A stretch of 64,000 bases of DNA from an uncultured Gammaproteobacteria bacterium (GTDB lineage: Bacteria; Pseudomonadota; Gammaproteobacteria; Nitrosococcales; Methylophagaceae): contig CAJQLA010000006.1 in assembly GCA_905479075.1 (NCBI GenBank), positions 62,001 through 126,000 of the forward strand, written 5' to 3'. The notes under the pieces were generated by a model. That model saw only the letters and a program-made list of their open reading frames with translations. It did no database searches and had not been told where the DNA came from. Position 1 is the stretch's first letter, and every line of letters starts with the position of its first letter. Of this stretch, positions 35,531-46,400 are shown piece by piece. Position numbers and translations under genes: made by a program.

Positions 35531-35848
35531 CTATTTTAAGCTTGCATAGTATGCAGCGAGATCTTCAATATCTGCATCTGACAAGTTAACAGCTTGCATT
35601 GACATGATTGTGGCAAATGCACCTGTACGTTGTTTGTTTTTATAGTCGTTCAAAGACGCAACTAAGTAACCTTCGTTTTGACCAGCAAGATTTGGATAGT
35701 TAGGAATCGCAGCGATGCCTTCAGCTCCGTGGCAGCTTACACAAGAAGCCGCTTTTGCTTTCCCAGCAGCAACGTCACCAGCAGCGTAAGAGGCTGATGC
35801 ACTAAATAATGCGGCTAATCCTAGTAATGCGAAAGCAGTATGTTTCAT
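35531..35848 (-). CDS. Periplasmic class I c-type cytochrome (c553-like)
   Basis: 105 residues with a signal peptide ([20 protein letters not shown]), one heme site CVSCH at about residue 36-40 and a probable axial Met in [12 protein letters not shown]. The end [13 protein letters not shown] is the usual last helix. It is a small soluble electron carrier; the donor and acceptor are not identifiable. It has its own terminator and lies divergent from the LysM gene. Confidence 0.9.
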   Translation of the reverse strand: MKHTAFALLGLAALFSASASYAAGDVAAGKAKAASCVSCHGAEGIAAIPNYPNLAGQNEGYLVASLNDYKNKQRTGAFATIMSMQAVNLSDADIEDLAAYYASLK

Positions 35849-36091
35849 AGGGTGTCTCCATTTGTTTTTATGATGAATAATTTTTAGTTTTACGCGATTA
35901 TAGCATCGCTTATAGGGATTTACACGATCATTTTTAGCCTAGAATTGAGGTGATGTATTGTGAAATCACAACGACTGGTTCACAAACTGTCAATTTCAGA
36001 TTTGCGATAGTCGTTAATTGCGTTTACGCTTACGTACTAAAGAGTAGTTGGTTTATGGATTTGTTTGGCTTTTTCGATTGAGGATTTATCG

Positions 36092-37099
36092 ATGATGCGT
36101 CGTATATTTTTTGGCTTTATTTTTGTCATGCTATCGTTGCCAGCACTCGCTGCTGATGTGGCTTTGAACCCTGATCATCCACAAAGACATGTCGTGGTTC
36201 CAGGTGATACCTTATGGGACATTTCAGGTAAATTTTTAAAGTACCCATGGCATTGGCCTGATATTTGGCATGTCAACACTCAAATTGAGAATCCCCACCT
36301 TATATACCCAGGTGATGTTCTAACGCTAGTGTATCGGGATGGTAAACCTGTACTTGAACTTTCTCGTGGACCACAAATTCGTGAGACACAATTAGAAAAA
36401 GCGATTTCGACCATCCCACTAGACGCAATTAGACCATTTTTGAGTCGACCTAGAGTGGTTAGTGAAGATGTATTGGCGAGTGCGCCATACGTCGTGGCGA
36501 GTTCTGATGAGCGACTTATTTCAGGCGCTGGCGATAAAGTGTATGCCCGTAATGTCAATGAGAGTGACGGTGAGGACTATAGTATTTTCCGAGGCGGCGA
36601 GGTATACACTGATCCTGTGACAGGTGAAATACTTGGGTATGAAGCTATTTATACAGCGGAAGCTAATGTCATCAGTTTTGCTGAGATTTCGACGGTTAAC
36701 TTAAGAGAGACCACTCGTGAAGTTATGATTGGCGATCGCCTATTGCCGGTAATCAATGAAGATTATGAAATGAATTTCTTCCCTCGCTCACCCGATACCG
36801 AGTTGGCCGGGTTTATTCTTTCGGTGTTTGACGGCGTTTCTCAGGTTGGACAATACCAGATAGTAGTGTTAAATCGTGGTGAACGTGAAGGTTTAGAGTC
36901 AGGACACGTCGTATCTGTTTATCAAGCAGGTGAAACAATCAAAGATCTTGTATCAGCCGATCGTCATGATGTCGTTACTTTGCCGGATGAGTATGCTGGT
37001 GTCGCAATGGTATTCAAGACCTTTGAAAAAGTAAGTTATGCCATTGTAATGAAAGCATCACGTGCTATTCATGTCGGTGATAAAATTAAAACGGAATAA
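36092..37099 (+). CDS. LysM-domain exported protein
   Basis: 335 residues from ATG 36092, with GAGGA (36080-36084) seven bases upstream; a TTG at 36065 is less likely. The signal peptide (MMRRIFFGFIFVMLSLPALA) is followed by a LysM domain with HVVVPGDTLWDISGKFL and IYPGDVLTLVYRDG. The rest is a long beta-rich domain. The gene sits directly before dprA, as its homologue does in Pseudomonas. Peptidoglycan binding in the periplasm is expected; the role of the C-terminal part is unknown. Confidence 0.9.
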   Translation: MMRRIFFGFIFVMLSLPALAADVALNPDHPQRHVVVPGDTLWDISGKFLKYPWHWPDIWHVNTQIENPHLIYPGDVLTLVYRDGKPVLELSRGPQIRETQLEKAISTIPLDAIRPFLSRPRVVSEDVLASAPYVVASSDERLISGAGDKVYARNVNESDGEDYSIFRGGEVYTDPVTGEILGYEAIYTAEANVISFAEISTVNLRETTREVMIGDRLLPVINEDYEMNFFPRSPDTELAGFILSVFDGVSQVGQYQIVVLNRGEREGLESGHVVSVYQAGETIKDLVSADRHDVVTLPDEYAGVAMVFKTFEKVSYAIVMKASRAIHVGDKIKTE

Positions 37100-37117
37100 T
37101 TATTTAAGGAGTTTGCT

Positions 37118-38230
37118 CTGAACCAGTTTTCAGACGAACAGTTAGAATTAGCATGTTGGCTGGCCCTGCATCGGACTCCCGGTGTGGGGCCAGTTACATT
37201 TGCACGTCTACTCGAGCAGTATCCAGATCTTCGGCAGCTATTTACCCATGCTAAACAAGTACAAAACGTCTCTGACAGAACGCGAAGCGCTTTAATTAAT
37301 CCTGACTGGCAGCAAATTGAGGATGATTTAGCATGGTTTTCCCAGCCTAATAGATACATCATTCTGCAAAAAGAAAACAATTATCCAAGTCTGTTAAAGG
37401 AAATTTCTGATCCGCCGAGTATTCTATATGCCCAGGGTGACATCGAATTGCTTTCACAATGGAAAATGGCAATAGTGGGTAGTCGTAACCCTTCGAGATC
37501 AGGTCGTGATACTGCATTTGAGTTTGGCCAGTTTTTGGCACAAGGTGATATTGCTATATGTAGTGGCATGGCGATGGGAATTGATGCTGCTGCACATCAA
37601 GGGGCGCTGTCAGGACAAGGCAAAACTATTGCTGTTATTGGTACAGGGCTAGATCGCATATATCCTGCAAAACATAGCGAGCTGGCGTATGAAATTGTCG
37701 AAAAGGGATTGATGGTCTCAGAGTTCCCGCTGGGCACGCCACCACGTTCTGAAAACTTTCCACGCCGAAACCGGATAATCAGCGGGTTATCGCTTGGGAC
37801 TTTAGTGGTCGAGGCTGCCACTAAAAGTGGCTCTTTAATTACAGCTAGACAAGCTTTAGAGCAAGGTCGAGAGGTATTTGCCATTCCTGGTTCAATTCAT
37901 AATCCTTTGGCTAGAGGTTGTCATCAATTGATACGAGAAGGCGCAAAGTTAGTTGAAACTGCCTCCGATATTATTGAAGAACTTGGCGCATTAGCTGCAG
38001 TAAGTTTACCTGCGACAGATTCTTTTCAAACAAGACAAAATGCTGATGAACTCGATGGGGAGTATCAGGTCTTACTGGATTGTCTTGCTTATGATCCGGT
38101 TGAGGTGGATAGTTTGATTCAAGTGAGTGGATTGACTGCCGACGCTGTTTCATCCATGCTGTTATTACTAGAGTTACAGGGCCAGGTGGAATCATTGCCA
38201 GGTGGTCGCTATGTACGGGTTGGCTCATGA
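37118..38230 (+). CDS. dprA: DNA processing protein DprA, apparent CTG start
   Basis: 370 residues if started at CTG 37118, with a perfect AAGGAG (37106-37111) six bases upstream. The only standard in-frame start, GTG 37184, lies inside the conserved N-terminal LALHRTPGVGPVTF motif and has no binding site. The Rossmann core has AIVGSRNPSRSGRD, CSGMAMGIDAAAHQGAL, GTGLDRIYP and FPRRNRIISGLS. The C-terminal winged helix is present. DprA loads RecA on incoming single-stranded DNA in transformation. It follows the LysM gene by 18 bases. Confidence 0.88.
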   Translation: MNQFSDEQLELACWLALHRTPGVGPVTFARLLEQYPDLRQLFTHAKQVQNVSDRTRSALINPDWQQIEDDLAWFSQPNRYIILQKENNYPSLLKEISDPPSILYAQGDIELLSQWKMAIVGSRNPSRSGRDTAFEFGQFLAQGDIAICSGMAMGIDAAAHQGALSGQGKTIAVIGTGLDRIYPAKHSELAYEIVEKGLMVSEFPLGTPPRSENFPRRNRIISGLSLGTLVVEAATKSGSLITARQALEQGREVFAIPGSIHNPLARGCHQLIREGAKLVETASDIIEELGALAAVSLPATDSFQTRQNADELDGEYQVLLDCLAYDPVEVDSLIQVSGLTADAVSSMLLLLELQGQVESLPGGRYVRVGS

Positions 38231-38252
38231 GCAGAGCCTTTAGAGGAGTCCA

Positions 38253-38735
38253 ATGAAAGAAAACGTGATTGATGTATTGCTGTATTTATTTGAGAATTAT
38301 ATCGACAGTGATGAGACCTCTAAACCGGACAAGCAGACCCTAGAGATTGAACTAGAGCAAGTGGGGTTTCCTGAATTAGAAATCCATAAGGCATTAGACT
38401 GGCTTGAAAATATGACCGTCATTGCTGAGCAAACAGTAGGACTGGAGACTGAGCCTAAAGTGGCTTCGATTAGGCAGTATGCTAATGAAGAGTTGGCACT
38501 GCTCAATGCTGAATGTCGCGGCTACCTTTTATTCCTAGAGCAAGTGGGTGTTTTAGATGAAGATACACGCGAAGTTGTAATAGAGCGTGTGTTAGCACTA
38601 GATGCCGAAGAGATCGATTTAGAACAGATGAAATGGGTTGTGTTAATGGTCTTATTTTATCAACCAGGCAGGGAAGTTGCCTATGCTTGGATGGAAGATC
38701 TTGTGTTTGAAGATATCGAAGCAGTCATACATTAA
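38253..38735 (+). CDS. smg: Smg protein (DUF494)
   Basis: 160 acidic residues beginning MKENVIDVLLYLFENYI, characteristic of Smg, and located between dprA and topA as usual. Mainly helical. In some bacteria smg affects transformation or DprA-related functions, but no biochemical role is established. GAGGAG precedes the ATG. A hairpin (CTGTCAGC/GCTGATAG) follows the stop and may separate it from topA. Confidence 0.93.
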   Translation: MKENVIDVLLYLFENYIDSDETSKPDKQTLEIELEQVGFPELEIHKALDWLENMTVIAEQTVGLETEPKVASIRQYANEELALLNAECRGYLLFLEQVGVLDEDTREVVIERVLALDAEEIDLEQMKWVVLMVLFYQPGREVAYAWMEDLVFEDIEAVIH

Positions 38736-38807
38736 ATTTATTAAGTCGCTATAAAAAGCCTGTCAGCCAAGCTGATAGTGGTTAAAGCCCGATGTGGTAA
38801 GAGGTCT

Positions 38808-41090
38808 ATGGGAAGTAAATTAGTCATTGTAGAGTCGCCTGCAAAAGCGAAGACAATTAAGAAGTATTTAGGTAAAGACGTAGAAGTCTTGGCTTCTTAT
38901 GGTCATGTGCGGGACTTATTGCCAAAAGAAGGGGCGGTAGATACAGCCAACGATTTTGCAATGAAATATCAAATCATTGACCGAAACAGTAAACATGTTG
39001 ATGCGATTGCCAAAGCGATGCGCAAGGCAGATGCTCTTTATCTTGCAACGGATCCAGATAGAGAAGGAGAGGCAATTTCTTGGCATCTATACGAGCTATT
39101 GAAAAAGCGAGGCACATTAAAAAATAAAGAAACACACCGTGTTGTGTTTCATGAGATTACCAAACAAGCTGTTAACGAAGCTGTGGCCAATCCTCGTGAA
39201 TTGTCTATGGATATGGTTAATGCGCAGCAAGCACGTCGTGCTTTAGATTATTTGGTTGGTTTTACCTTGTCACCATTGTTATGGAAAAAAGTCCGCCGAG
39301 GCTTGTCTGCTGGTCGTGTACAAAGTCCCGCTTTGCGAATGATTGTCGAACGTGAATTAGAAATAGAAGCGTTTAAGCCAAAAGAATATTGGACAATAGA
39401 AGCTGATGCAGTCCTTAAGAAAGCGACTTTTGAAGCTAAACTGACCCATTTCAAAGGTGAAAAGTTAGCACAATTTACAATTAATAATGAAACAGGTTCT
39501 GCCGAAGCAGTTGCTGCGTTAACAAAGGCGGCCGCTGGAAAATTATTAGTTACTAATGTCAGTAAAAAGCAGCGCAAACGTAATCCTGCAGCGCCATTTA
39601 CAACATCAACATTACAACAAGAAGCGTCACGTAAACTAGGCTTTGGTGCACAACGTACAATGAGCGTTGCACAGCAGCTTTATGAAGGTGTAGATACTGG
39701 CGATGGGGCAGTGGGTTTAATCACTTATATGCGTACTGACTCGGTGTCTTTAGCCAATGAAGCAGTCGAAGAATTACGTGGCTTTATTGCTGAAAAATAT
39801 GGCGCGACATCGGTGCCAAAGAAGCCCCAAGTCTATAAAACAAAATCTAAAAATGCTCAAGAGGCGCATGAGGCTATTCGTCCTACGTCTATTTTACGCA
39901 CGCCAGAATCATTAAAGTCCTATTTACCCGCTGATCAATTAAAGCTTTATACCTTGATTTGGCAACGTACTATCGCAAGTCAGATGATTCACGCCACGAT
40001 GAATACGGTCGCTGTAGACTTGGGCTGTGGTGCTGGCAACACTTTCAGAGCGAATGGTTCGACCGTCGTCAATCCTGGTTTTATGAGCGTTTACCTTGAA
40101 GGTAAAGACGATTCGAAATCAGATAAAGATGAGCGCCTGTTACCGGCGATGGAAGTGGGCGATGTTGTTGACTTAAAAGCGATTCGTCCTGAACAACACT
40201 TTACTGAGCCGCCACCCCGATATAGTGAAGCGAGCTTGGTTCGCAGTCTTGAGGAATATGACATTGGTCGGCCTTCCACCTATGCCAATATTATTTCGAC
40301 GCTATTACAACGTGAATATGTTGAGCTAGAGAAAAAACGTTTTCATCCGACTGATGTTGGTCGTGTGGTGGGAAAGTTCCTTGTAGATCATTTTACCAAG
40401 TATGTCGACTACGGATTCACTGCAAACCTTGAAGATGATCTTGATGCGGTCTCTCGCGGTGAAAAAGAATGGGTACCCCTCCTTAGAACCTTTTGGGGGC
40501 CTTTTAAAGCGCAAGTTGAAACCAAAGATAAAGAAGTGCAACGTAGCGACGTCACACAAGAATTATTGGATGAAGATTGTCCAAAATGCGGCCAAAAGCT
40601 GTCTAGCCGTCTAGGGCGAAGTGGTCGCTTTATAGGGTGTACCGCTTATCCTGAATGTGATTACACACGAAATATTGATGGTGAAGAAACCACGGCTAGC
40701 GAACCTGAAGTCGTCGCGGACAGGAAATGTCCGAAATGTGAATCTGACTTATGGGTGCGTACGGGTAAATATGGCAAATTTATTGGCTGTAGTAGCTATC
40801 CGAAATGTAAGCATATTGAGTCATTAGAGCAACCAACAAATACCGGAGTTGATTGTCCGCAATGTAAGAAGGGAGAGATCCTGACGCGTAAATCACGACG
40901 CGGTAAGATTTTCTATTCTTGTTCTGGCTATCCTGACTGCGATTATGCTTTGTGGAATGAACCTGTTAAAGAAGCCTGTCCTGACTGTGACTGGCCGATT
41001 TTGACGATTAAAACAACAAAGAGTCGTGGGACAGAGAAAGTGTGCCCTCAAAAAGGCTGTGGTTACACTGAAAAAGTTGAATCTAATTAA
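38808..41090 (+). CDS. topA: DNA topoisomerase I
   Basis: 760 residues from ATG 38808 ([16 protein letters not shown]); the frame extends further upstream without support. The Toprim domain has [12 protein letters not shown]; the catalytic Tyr is in [12 protein letters not shown]. The C-terminal part has four Cys4-type zinc ribbons (CPKC...CTAYPEC, CPKC...CSSYPKC, CPQC...CSGYPDC, CPDC...CPQKGC), a full set. It relaxes negative supercoils. It converges with the YaiI gene, overlapping it by four bases. Confidence 0.97.
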   Translation: MGSKLVIVESPAKAKTIKKYLGKDVEVLASYGHVRDLLPKEGAVDTANDFAMKYQIIDRNSKHVDAIAKAMRKADALYLATDPDREGEAISWHLYELLKKRGTLKNKETHRVVFHEITKQAVNEAVANPRELSMDMVNAQQARRALDYLVGFTLSPLLWKKVRRGLSAGRVQSPALRMIVERELEIEAFKPKEYWTIEADAVLKKATFEAKLTHFKGEKLAQFTINNETGSAEAVAALTKAAAGKLLVTNVSKKQRKRNPAAPFTTSTLQQEASRKLGFGAQRTMSVAQQLYEGVDTGDGAVGLITYMRTDSVSLANEAVEELRGFIAEKYGATSVPKKPQVYKTKSKNAQEAHEAIRPTSILRTPESLKSYLPADQLKLYTLIWQRTIASQMIHATMNTVAVDLGCGAGNTFRANGSTVVNPGFMSVYLEGKDDSKSDKDERLLPAMEVGDVVDLKAIRPEQHFTEPPPRYSEASLVRSLEEYDIGRPSTYANIISTLLQREYVELEKKRFHPTDVGRVVGKFLVDHFTKYVDYGFTANLEDDLDAVSRGEKEWVPLLRTFWGPFKAQVETKDKEVQRSDVTQELLDEDCPKCGQKLSSRLGRSGRFIGCTAYPECDYTRNIDGEETTASEPEVVADRKCPKCESDLWVRTGKYGKFIGCSSYPKCKHIESLEQPTNTGVDCPQCKKGEILTRKSRRGKIFYSCSGYPDCDYALWNEPVKEACPDCDWPILTIKTTKSRGTEKVCPQKGCGYTEKVESN

Positions 41091-41539
41091 GCTTTAGCCT
41101 GCTGGGTTAAGATTTTATCAAGTTGGTCTGCAAACGTTTTGCGATCTGCTTGGTTGAGTGCTGGTGGCCCTCCAGTGTCAATACCGCTGGAACGGAGATT
41201 GTCCATAAAGTCACGCATAGTTAAACGTGCTTTGATATTGGTGACGGTATAAAGCTCGCCACGTGGACTCAATACTGTCGCGCCCTTTTCAATTGCCTCA
41301 GCTGCCAGTGGAATATCGCTACTGATCACTAAATCACCAGAGTTAAGCCGTTTTACAATTTCATCATCTGCGACATCAAAACCTTTATTAACCTGATACA
41401 AACTAATAAAAGGCGATCGAGGGACACGCATGGCATGATTTGCAATCAGTGTTGTTTGGATCTGTGTCCGTTCAGCGGCGCGAAACAAAATTTCTTTAAT
41501 GACACCAGGGCAGGCATCAGCATCAACCCAGATTTTCAT
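41087..41539 (-). CDS. YaiI/YqxD family protein (UPF0178)
   Basis: 150 residues with [17 protein letters not shown] at the N-terminus, [11 protein letters not shown] and SPRGELYT, the conserved Asp-rich motifs of this PIN-like fold family. Nuclease activity is suspected but function is not established. It follows purK directly (one-base step), so it is part of purE-purK-yaiI. Confidence 0.92.
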   Translation of the reverse strand: MKIWVDADACPGVIKEILFRAAERTQIQTTLIANHAMRVPRSPFISLYQVNKGFDVADDEIVKRLNSGDLVISSDIPLAAEAIEKGATVLSPRGELYTVTNIKARLTMRDFMDNLRSSGIDTGGPPALNQADRKTFADQLDKILTQQAKA

Positions 41540-42670
41540 CTAGTTAGCTTTTAATTGTTCAAAGCTTGTATCTGCGATTTGAGTTGCTTGCTCTGTTGAT
41601 GTTGCGAGGGTATTGAAGTGACCCATCTTACGACCAGCACGGGCTTCTAACTTGCCATAGAGGTGTAATTTATTATTGGGTATAGAAAGCAATTCAAACC
41701 AATGCGGCTCAGTTTGCCCCCAAACATCTCCGAGCAGATTGATCATCACTACGGGTGACGTTAATTCACAATTACCGGACGGAAGGTTACATAACATACG
41801 TACTTGCTGTTCGAACTGAGAGGTTTCACAAGCATCAAGAGTGAAGTGACCAGAATTATGAGGTCTAGGCGCAATTTCATTAGCAAGGATATCGCCTTCT
41901 TTAGAAATAAAGAATTCGACGGCCATGGTGCCAATATAATCGAGGGCTTCAGCAATTTTATCAGCCATTTCCATAACGGTTTGTGTTTGGACTTGGTTAA
42001 TCACACTCGGGACAGTCGTACTGTGCAAAATACCATTAACATGCACATTTTCAGCAATAGGGAAGTTAGTAATATCGCCCAATTGGCTGCGTGCGAGAAC
42101 TGTTGAAACTTCACGTTCTAGATTAATACGTTGCTCTAAGACGCATTCTGCTTGATTGAGATCGGCAAAGGCTTGTTTGACATCATCTAGGTTATGACAA
42201 GTGACTTGGCCTTTACCGTCATAGCCAAAATTAGCCAACTTGAGAATAGCTGGAAAGGTGATTCCACCTTCGACATTATTGAAATCACTTTCATTATGAA
42301 TAGCCACAAATGGGGCAACAGCAATCCCCAAAGATGAGATGAATTCTTTTTCAGTAATGCGGTTTTGGGTTTTGGCTAAGGCAGCAGCAGAAGGATGAAC
42401 AACAGTTTTGTTTTCTAGAAAAGCTAAGGTCGCGGCCGGAATATTTTCAAATTCAGTGGTAATGGCATCACAAGCTTCAGCCAATATCGCTAAGGCTGAT
42501 TCATCATCATATTTTGCACAAATATGTTGGTTAGCGATCATGCCAGCGGGGCTATTAGTATCTGGATCTAACACAATCACTTTATAGCCCATAGTTTGAG
42601 CGGCTGTAGTGAACATACGGCCGAGTTGGCCACCGCCGAGCATACCGAGCGTAGCGCCTGGAAGAATCAT
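41540..42670 (-). CDS. purK: N5-carboxyaminoimidazole ribonucleotide synthetase
   Basis: 376 residues with ATP-grasp architecture: GMLGGGQLGRMFTTAA at the N-terminus, LKLANFGYDGKGQ (ATP loop), EREVSTVLARS, and NEIAPRPHNSGHFTLDAC. It uses ATP and bicarbonate to make N5-CAIR for purine synthesis. It starts 14 bases after purE. Confidence 0.96.
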   Translation of the reverse strand: MILPGATLGMLGGGQLGRMFTTAAQTMGYKVIVLDPDTNSPAGMIANQHICAKYDDESALAILAEACDAITTEFENIPAATLAFLENKTVVHPSAAALAKTQNRITEKEFISSLGIAVAPFVAIHNESDFNNVEGGITFPAILKLANFGYDGKGQVTCHNLDDVKQAFADLNQAECVLEQRINLEREVSTVLARSQLGDITNFPIAENVHVNGILHSTTVPSVINQVQTQTVMEMADKIAEALDYIGTMAVEFFISKEGDILANEIAPRPHNSGHFTLDACETSQFEQQVRMLCNLPSGNCELTSPVVMINLLGDVWGQTEPHWFELLSIPNNKLHLYGKLEARAGRKMGHFNTLATSTEQATQIADTSFEQLKAN

Positions 42671-42684
42671 AGTTATACTGTCCG

Positions 42685-43176
42685 TTATTGTGGTGGTAAT
42701 GTCATATTCAGCACTTGTTGGTGCTGGTCTGAGCGGAATTGTTTTAGTTTAGCGGCTAAGCTGGAATCGGTTGTGGCGAGTTGTGCAATGGCAAATAATG
42801 CCGCGTTGGCAGCGCCTGCTTCGCCAATTGCGAAGGTCGCAACGGGAATACCTTTAGGCATTTGCACGATCGATAACAGCGAATCTTCACCTTTTAAATA
42901 TTTTGAAGGTACGGGTACACCAAGCACTGGAACCGTTGTATTGGCGGCGAGCATACCGGGTAAATGTGCTGCGCCACCAGCGCCTGCGATGATACAACTC
43001 AGCCCTTTATCTTGGGCAGAAACAGCGTATTCAGTCAGCAGATCAGGGGTCCGGTGTGCTGAGACAACTTTTGCTTCGTAAGGGATACCAAAGGCTTCGA
43101 GTTGCTCGACTGCTTTTTGCATAACGGGCCAATCACTGTTGCTTCCCATGACGACACCAACGACAGGTTTATCCAT
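42685..43176 (-). CDS. purE: N5-CAIR mutase
   Basis: 163 residues, class I PurE length, with [23 protein letters not shown] and [12 protein letters not shown], all substrate-binding motifs. It converts N5-CAIR to CAIR. First gene of purEK-yaiI, divergent from gltB across 233 bases. That gap holds an imperfect inverted repeat (43348-43354 and 43372-43378) but no clear PurR box. Confidence 0.97.
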   Translation of the reverse strand: MDKPVVGVVMGSNSDWPVMQKAVEQLEAFGIPYEAKVVSAHRTPDLLTEYAVSAQDKGLSCIIAGAGGAAHLPGMLAANTTVPVLGVPVPSKYLKGEDSLLSIVQMPKGIPVATFAIGEAGAANAALFAIAQLATTDSSLAAKLKQFRSDQHQQVLNMTLPPQ

Positions 43177-43409
43177 ATTTAATCCAATTCAGCTTTTTAG
43201 AGAACAGACTATTTTAGCTATTTTATTGAAACTAGGGAAGTTTGTTGTTTTTTCTGGCTTCTATCGGGCATGTATTCTGATTGAATGGTACTCAAACAGC
43301 AGCTATAATAGCTGATCCATTTTGCCGCCTTTTAGTTTCAAGGCAGTGCTTCTCTGGTTAAATTTGGTGACGAGAAGCCAGGCACTAACGCAATGTTGAA
43401 GGTATAGAC

Positions 43410-46400
43410 GTGAGTCAGCCAACTAAATTAACACAAGGCCTCTATCGGCCAGAATTTGAAAAAGATAACTGTGGCTTTGGTTTGATCGCCCAAATGGACG
43501 ATAAACCAAGTCATTGGCTTATTGAAACAGCAATAGAAGCATTGGGTAATTTAACCCATCGTGGTGCGATTGGTGCGGATGGTAAGACGGGTGATGGCTG
43601 CGGTCTTCTCATGAAAAAGCCCGATAGCTTTTTTCGTGCGGTTGCCGATGAGTTAGATTTCACATTAGCCGATCATTATGCAGTTGGCATGGTCTTTTTA
43701 TCGCAAGATGCGACAGACGCTGATGCTAATCAAGCGATCGTCTCTGAGCAATTAGCAGGACAAGGTTTAGATGTCCAAGGCTGGAGAGACGTCCCTGTCG
43801 ATCCAGAAGCCGCTTGTGGTGAACAAGCGATGCGTTCTTTGCCTATCATGCGTCAAGTATTTGTTAATGCTGGCCCAGATATGGAGCAGGCTGCATTTGA
43901 ACGTCATCTATATATTGCACGTCGTTTAGCAGAGAAAGCTGTTAACGATGATGCGTTTTATATCCCAAGTTTATCGTCACAAGTAGTGTCTTATAAAGGC
44001 TTGGTAATGCCAGCCTACTTACCTGTTTTTTACACAGATTTACAAGACAAACGCATGGAAACGGCGATTTGTGTTTTCCATCAGCGTTTTTCAACCAATA
44101 CTTTGCCGCAATGGCGTTTGGCACAACCATTTCGCTATCTTGCACATAATGGTGAAATTAATACGGTTCAAGGTAACCGCAATTGGGCTTTGGCCCGCGG
44201 TGCAAAATTTGCGACTTCTTTGATCGAAAATATGGATGATGTGCGTCCATTAGTTGGTATGACGGGCTCGGATTCATCTAGCATGGATAATATGCTAGAA
44301 GCGTTACTTGCAGGTGGCGTGAGCTTATTCCGTGCAATGCGCTTATTAGTGCCGCCTGCTTGGCAGAACGATCATACGATGGATGCTGATTTAAAAGCTT
44401 TCTATGACTATAACTCTATGCACATGGAGCCTTGGGATGGGCCGGCTGGAGTGGTGCTGACAGATGGCCGTTACGCGGCGTGTACGCTTGATCGTAACGG
44501 TTTGCGTCCAGCGCGATATATCATCACAAAAGATCGACACATTACCTTGGCATCAGAAGTAGGTGTCTATGGCTACAGACCTGAAGATGTGGTGGCAAAA
44601 GGTCGTTTAAAACCAGGTCAAATGCTAGCGGTTGATACTTCAACAGGCGAATTATTACTGCCGGAAGATATCAATACTGATTTAAAAGAAGCCCAGCCAT
44701 ACAAGGCTTGGCTTGAAGATAATTTACAGCGACTACAAGATAAAGCTGAGGATGAAGTGCCTCCAGCATTGTCTGATGACCTGTTTGACACCCATGAGAA
44801 GCTTTATCAAGTGAGCTTTGAAGAGCGCGATCAAGTCTTACGCGTTTTAGCTGAAGCGGGTCAAGAGGCAACAGGTTCAATGGGCGATGATACGCCTTTC
44901 CCTGTTTTGTCGGAACGTGAACGTTCGTTATTTGACTATTTCCGCCAGCAGTTCGCCCAAGTGACAAACCCGCCGATTGATTCATTACGTGAAAGTATCG
45001 TGATGTCTCTGGAGACATGCTTTGGTAAAGAGCATAACTTGTTTGAAGAAGGTGCTGAGCATGCTAAGCGTGTCGTTATTGACTCACCTGTTTTATCAAG
45101 CAGTCGTTTCAGTCAATTATTAGCCTTGGCTGATGATAATCAAGATTATAAAACCACGACTATATCCTTGCATTATGATCCAGCCGTTGGCTTGGAAGCA
45201 GCCATAGATAATGTGACAGAGCAAGCTGAAGAAGCAGTAAGAACTGGCACGGTTATTCTTGTGTTGACCGATAAAAATGCAACACAGGACACGTTACCCA
45301 TTCACGCGCTATTGGGGACGGGGGCGGTACATCATCGTTTGATTAAAGCAGGTCTGCGTTGTGATGCCAATATTGTGGTCGAGACAGCAACGGCCCGTGA
45401 TCCTCACCATTTCGCAGTGTTGTTAGGGTACGGTGCTACAGCGGTTTATCCTTATTTAGCCTATGCATGCCTAAATGACCTGATTGCCACAGGTGAATTA
45501 CAAAAAGATTATGCATCGGCTTGTGAGCAGTTCCGTAAAGGGATTAATAAAGGTCTTTATAAAATCACTTCTAAAATGGGTATTTCCACCATCGCTAGTT
45601 ATCGTGGTGCCCAGTTATACGAGATTGTGGGCCTTAATGAAGCGGTTGTTGATAAATGCTTTTTGGCAACAACGAGCCGAATTAGCGGTACGGGTTACGA
45701 AGAACTGCAAGCCGATCAGCAAGCAGTGGCAAGTAAAGCATGGAATAACCGTAAGAAGCGTGAGCAAGGCGGTCTATTAAAATTTGTCCATGGTGGTGAA
45801 TACCACGCCTATAACCCTGATGTTATTGGCGAACTTCATAAAGCGGTACAAGGTGGTAGTTATGATGACTATAAAGCCTATGCTGCTTTAGTAAATGAGC
45901 GTCCAGTAGCGGTTTTACGCGATTTACTCGACCTTAAATTGGCAGATAAGCCACTGGCTTTAGATCAAGTTGAAGAGATCGGCGCTATTCTGAAACGATT
46001 TGATAGTGCGGGTATGTCTTTGGGTGCTTTATCACCCGAAGCACATGAAGCCTTAGCTGTTGGCATGAATCGCTTAGGCGGTCGTTCTAACTCGGGTGAA
46101 GGTGGTGAAGATCCTGCACGCTTTAAGACTGAAAAAGTGTCTAAAATCAAGCAGGTTGCTTCAGGTCGTTTTGGCGTTACACCACATTATTTGGTTAATG
46201 CAGAAGTATTACAGATAAAAATCGCTCAAGGTGCGAAACCAGGCGAAGGTGGCCAATTACCTGGCGGCAAAGTTAATCAGATGATTGCGACTTTGCGTCA
46301 TTCGGTGCCAGGGGTGACGTTGATTTCACCGCCACCACATCATGATATTTACTCAATTGAAGATTTGGCTCAACTGATCTTTGATTTGAAACAGGTTAAT

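Noticed and set aside
42596-43081. 161-codon plus-strand frame
   Set aside because: Antisense to purE and the start of purK, both of which have clear family motifs.
43255-43270. GG-N10-GC match (TGGCTT-N5-GGGCA) upstream of gltB
   Set aside because: The -12 half is GGGCA instead of TTGCA and the -24 half loses AC; too weak to call a sigma54 promoter.
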